Assembly (NCBI GenBank): GCA_026874595.1
Contig: CM049316.1
Coordinates: 12,452,839 to 12,516,838, forward strand
DNA length: 64,000 nt
Source of the DNA: Sipunculus nudus
Lineage: Eukaryota > Annelida > Sipuncula > Golfingiida > Sipunculidae
Direction: 5' to 3'
This document shows, one piece after another, positions 61,274 to 64,000 of this stretch; the first letter of the stretch is position 1; the number at the start of each line of letters is the position of its first letter. The notes under the pieces were generated by a model that was given only the letters and a program-made list of their open reading frames with translations, made no database searches and was not told where the DNA came from. A program made the translations under genes and the position numbers.

Positions 61274-63181
61274 TATTATATCAACCTATTAATTAATTTT
61301 GGCTGAATACAAAAGTGTCCAAGCAATGCCAACCCCTCACACAGACTTACTGTCTCTTTTGACCTGTTTTATTCATTTTTCGGTTCTCTGTTTGATGAAA
61401 CACAGACAATCTGCATCTACTTACCATAACATGTATGCATGACCAGAGGTCTGACCTCTGTGAACTGACCGCGTGTGGGACCTCATGTGGGACAACTTCC
61501 AAACAAGGAGAAGAAATGTAAAAAAAAACCTATATGGTATGGTTTCATTTCAATAATGCAGGCAAACTCTAGAAATGTACTGGCTATAAAATTGTTAGCA
61601 AAGTTGTAGATCTCTATATCAGTTGAGATGATATTCAGGTCTGTAAAGGGTCAGAAAAATAAACATGTAATAGTAAAAAGCTGATTAATTCCGATTATCA
61701 GTTGGTAGAGGTCAACCAGTTGTTACTGATGATCGATCATAAAATAACAACCAATTCCCATCACTAATTTCTCATAAGATTTATGATTTTGAGTCAGAAA
61801 CTGCTCTTTTCCATTGCCTTGATTGGCTTATCTACATAATTGCACTTCATCTTGCATACAAAACAAATCCCTTTAAATCAGGAGGTTAGCAAACTTTACA
61901 TAGGATCTCTAAAAGGCTGCATTCAACAGAAAACTTAAATTTTCTAAATAATAAAAGTCATTTGCACACAAAAATTAAAAAAAAAAATACAACTGTACTC
62001 TTTGGAAAACAGAATTTGAACTATAATAGTATAAATAATTAAAGTCTTTAAAATGATACAGAATAAAATGAACTGTTTTGAGCTTAGTTGCCTGAATAAA
62101 ATAAACTCTGATGAAGAATATTTGATCAACATTAATGTACAGACTAGAGAACATACTTATTCAATTTTTTGCAGCATTTACTGGTGATGTATAAACTTGC
62201 TGCATTTTTCATATTAGAATTATCACCAGAACATGATTAATTATCACAAATTTGAGGAAAAAGTGCATATCACCTCAGATGTTGGGATATGATATTAGCC
62301 CTTAAATTATGATCAAGAGTTGATTCCTGATCACAATTTTCAGACTGAATGTGATTGTAGGAGGATATAACATAAACCCATAAATAATAACCAATACCTG
62401 TGACAAGCTCCGTGAAATGCCACGTTAAAATGAGCGGCGACAAGAAGCCTGTCGTGTGCAGGATCTCATCATAAAGTGAACTCTTATGAACGAGGCCAAT
62501 CTCAAGTTGGGTAATCAGTGAAATTTATTGCCCCTGAAATAGTTCTAAATTGACCTCTCCACTAATGCCCAGCAGAAGCCCATATTTCCAGTACTCGCAG
62601 CAGTAATGATCCAGTTTATGCCTCACAGACTGCAAGCAAATATGGCATAGCTGAGGGCAGGCTGACAGAGATTTTACCAGCACTGGCAACCCAGTCAGCC
62701 ATGAAATGGTTTTCCATATTTCACCCCTGGGATTTTGTGTACTTCATTGTCATGATGGCATGGTTCATGTAGGCCTGACTTGGCCAGGAAACCACTTAGT
62801 TGTTAAACTTATTAAACTTGATACCTTGTCTTGTTGGTATCATATAATCTGAGTGAGATGGTAAATGTTCATTATATTACTGGTGGTTATCTATTAAGTG
62901 GGCTCTGGATATCAGCCTTTGCAACACAGGGCAAGAAACAATTTCTGTGTAGCAGAAATTAGATGTTAAACAGATTTTTTTTTCCTCTTTTGTGTGTTAC
63001 ATCCTGGTTTGGTGGTTGATCAAGCTGTTATCTACCTCTTTAACACAATTGACCTAACCATGAACTCCATGTAACCTTAATCGCATATTCATTTAATGAA
63101 TAATCATGGGCAGAGCAGTTGCGAGCAACCAATCAAGTTACCATTGGCAATGTTCAGTTAATCATCTGACTAGCGCAAATG
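61274..63181. other. VAC14 intron sequence with a mildly GC-rich patch
   Basis: The patch at 62400-62760 stands out from the AT-rich surroundings, but it has no long frame and no splice-flanked exon. A conserved non-coding element is possible; there is no direct evidence for one. Confidence 0.4.
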
Positions 63182-63305
63182 TTGCAACTCACTTTACCAG
63201 GACCTCTGTCAGCATGTTTCCCAGATATATTTCTTACAAAGGTTGCTTTGTATAAAAAATATTCCAGAAACATGCTGACAGGGGTCCTGGTAAAGAGAGT
63301 CGCAA
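63182..63305. repeat. 124-nt near-perfect hairpin (60-bp arms, 4-nt loop)
   Basis: Arms 63182-63241 and 63246-63305 are complementary at 50 of 60 positions around a GTTG loop. The core TTTACCAGGACC and CTGTCAGCATGTTTC pairs with one mismatch. The symmetry produces overlapping open frames on both strands (63179-63364 + and 63154-63372 -). It could be a palindromic MITE relic or the stem of a small-RNA precursor. Confidence 0.9.
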
Positions 63306-64000
63306 AATATGCTATTGTCTTAAAAACAGCTCTCGCAACCACAGGCATCGAAAGTCTTATGTGAAGGAGCATTTTTTGGGATCATAAGCATAATTATGTA
63401 AAAGGGGCCAGGCATGAGGGCTGTGCTGGGTAGGTCAATTCACCACCGATTCAGAATGAAATCTTGTCAGATACCATAATATTTTAAGGAGAAAACACTG
63501 TACTTCATGTATATTTGACATACATCTGATATGTCTAATCACCTCAGCCAGGTCTTAGAAAGGATAAGTGTGCATGATGAGGTGCTTGAGATTGTCATTT
63601 GAAAAGTGTCATGAATTTCCTGTAATTTCTCATTGGCCCAAAATTTATTATAATTGATGATCGGTCAGTTAGTGCATTACAGTTTGATCATAGATATTGC
63701 ACCGCCATTATCTATACAGATAACAGTATTGCTAACCTGAGGACAAATTTACATGATTAAGTATGTATTTAACAAGAACATAACAATAATAATACATATA
63801 CACTGGATAACTGTGGTGTATTACATATTTAATTTGTTTTGCAGTTGGGTACAAATTAAATATTAATCCATTATTAAATATATGTACAATGTATTCAATA
63901 TATTCTTGCACTGTGTTGTAAAGTCTATACCTGGTCATTCTCAAAGGTTTTAATCATCATTAAAAAAGTTGTTAAGATTTAGATGGGCTTCTGTTTATTT
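63306..64000. other. AT-rich tail of the window
   Basis: No exon or repeat was recognised. It presumably still lies within VAC14 intron 2. Confidence 0.5.

Overview
This is nuclear DNA from an animal, most likely a mollusc (a bivalve or gastropod is my best guess). Coding exons are short, have GT-AG boundaries and sit in AT-rich introns of up to several kilobases. The spaces between them hold DIRS-type, LINE, SINE, MITE and minisatellite repeats of the kind common in lophotrochozoan genomes. No prokaryotic, plasmid or phage organisation is present.

Layout. (1) 1-568 is a decayed DIRS-type tyrosine recombinase; an inverted repeat and a 20-bp minisatellite follow it. (2) 1930-23087 (+) holds 22 exons (966 codons) of the stalk and C-terminus of a kinesin-12, KIF15. 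Several of its exons are recent tandem duplicates, and its introns carry large minisatellites, including a 29-bp array of about 1.65 kb with a 7-unit higher-order period. The same frame stays open for 267 codons after the KIF15 stop codon. (3) 23.9-34.3 kb is intergenic or UTR-like sequence with transposon copies, two tRNA-derived SINEs and a TIR-bearing MITE. (4) 34331-39792 (-) is a complete four-exon MARVEL-domain tetraspan gene. The 5' part of its second exon, with its splice acceptor, has been amplified as an in-frame 117-bp array. (5) 40-51 kb holds a LINE remnant, AT microsatellites, a palindrome resembling NRF1 sites, and a three-level nest of transposons. (6) 51159-52720 (+) holds the first two coding exons of VAC14; the rest of that gene lies beyond the window. 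Its second visible intron contains a 26-bp minisatellite, a second full copy of the element found upstream, in opposite orientation, and a 124-nt near-perfect hairpin at 63182-63305.

The three host genes have unrelated roles: spindle motor (KIF15), membrane tetraspan protein (MARVEL), and scaffold of the PIKfyve-FIG4 lipid kinase complex (VAC14). They are not an operon or pathway. The most unusual biology is in how repeats have entered gene structures: duplicated exons in KIF15, the possible stop-codon readthrough extension, and the acceptor array in the MARVEL gene. Exon boundaries were read by eye from splice sites, frame continuity and family resemblance; no transcript evidence was available.
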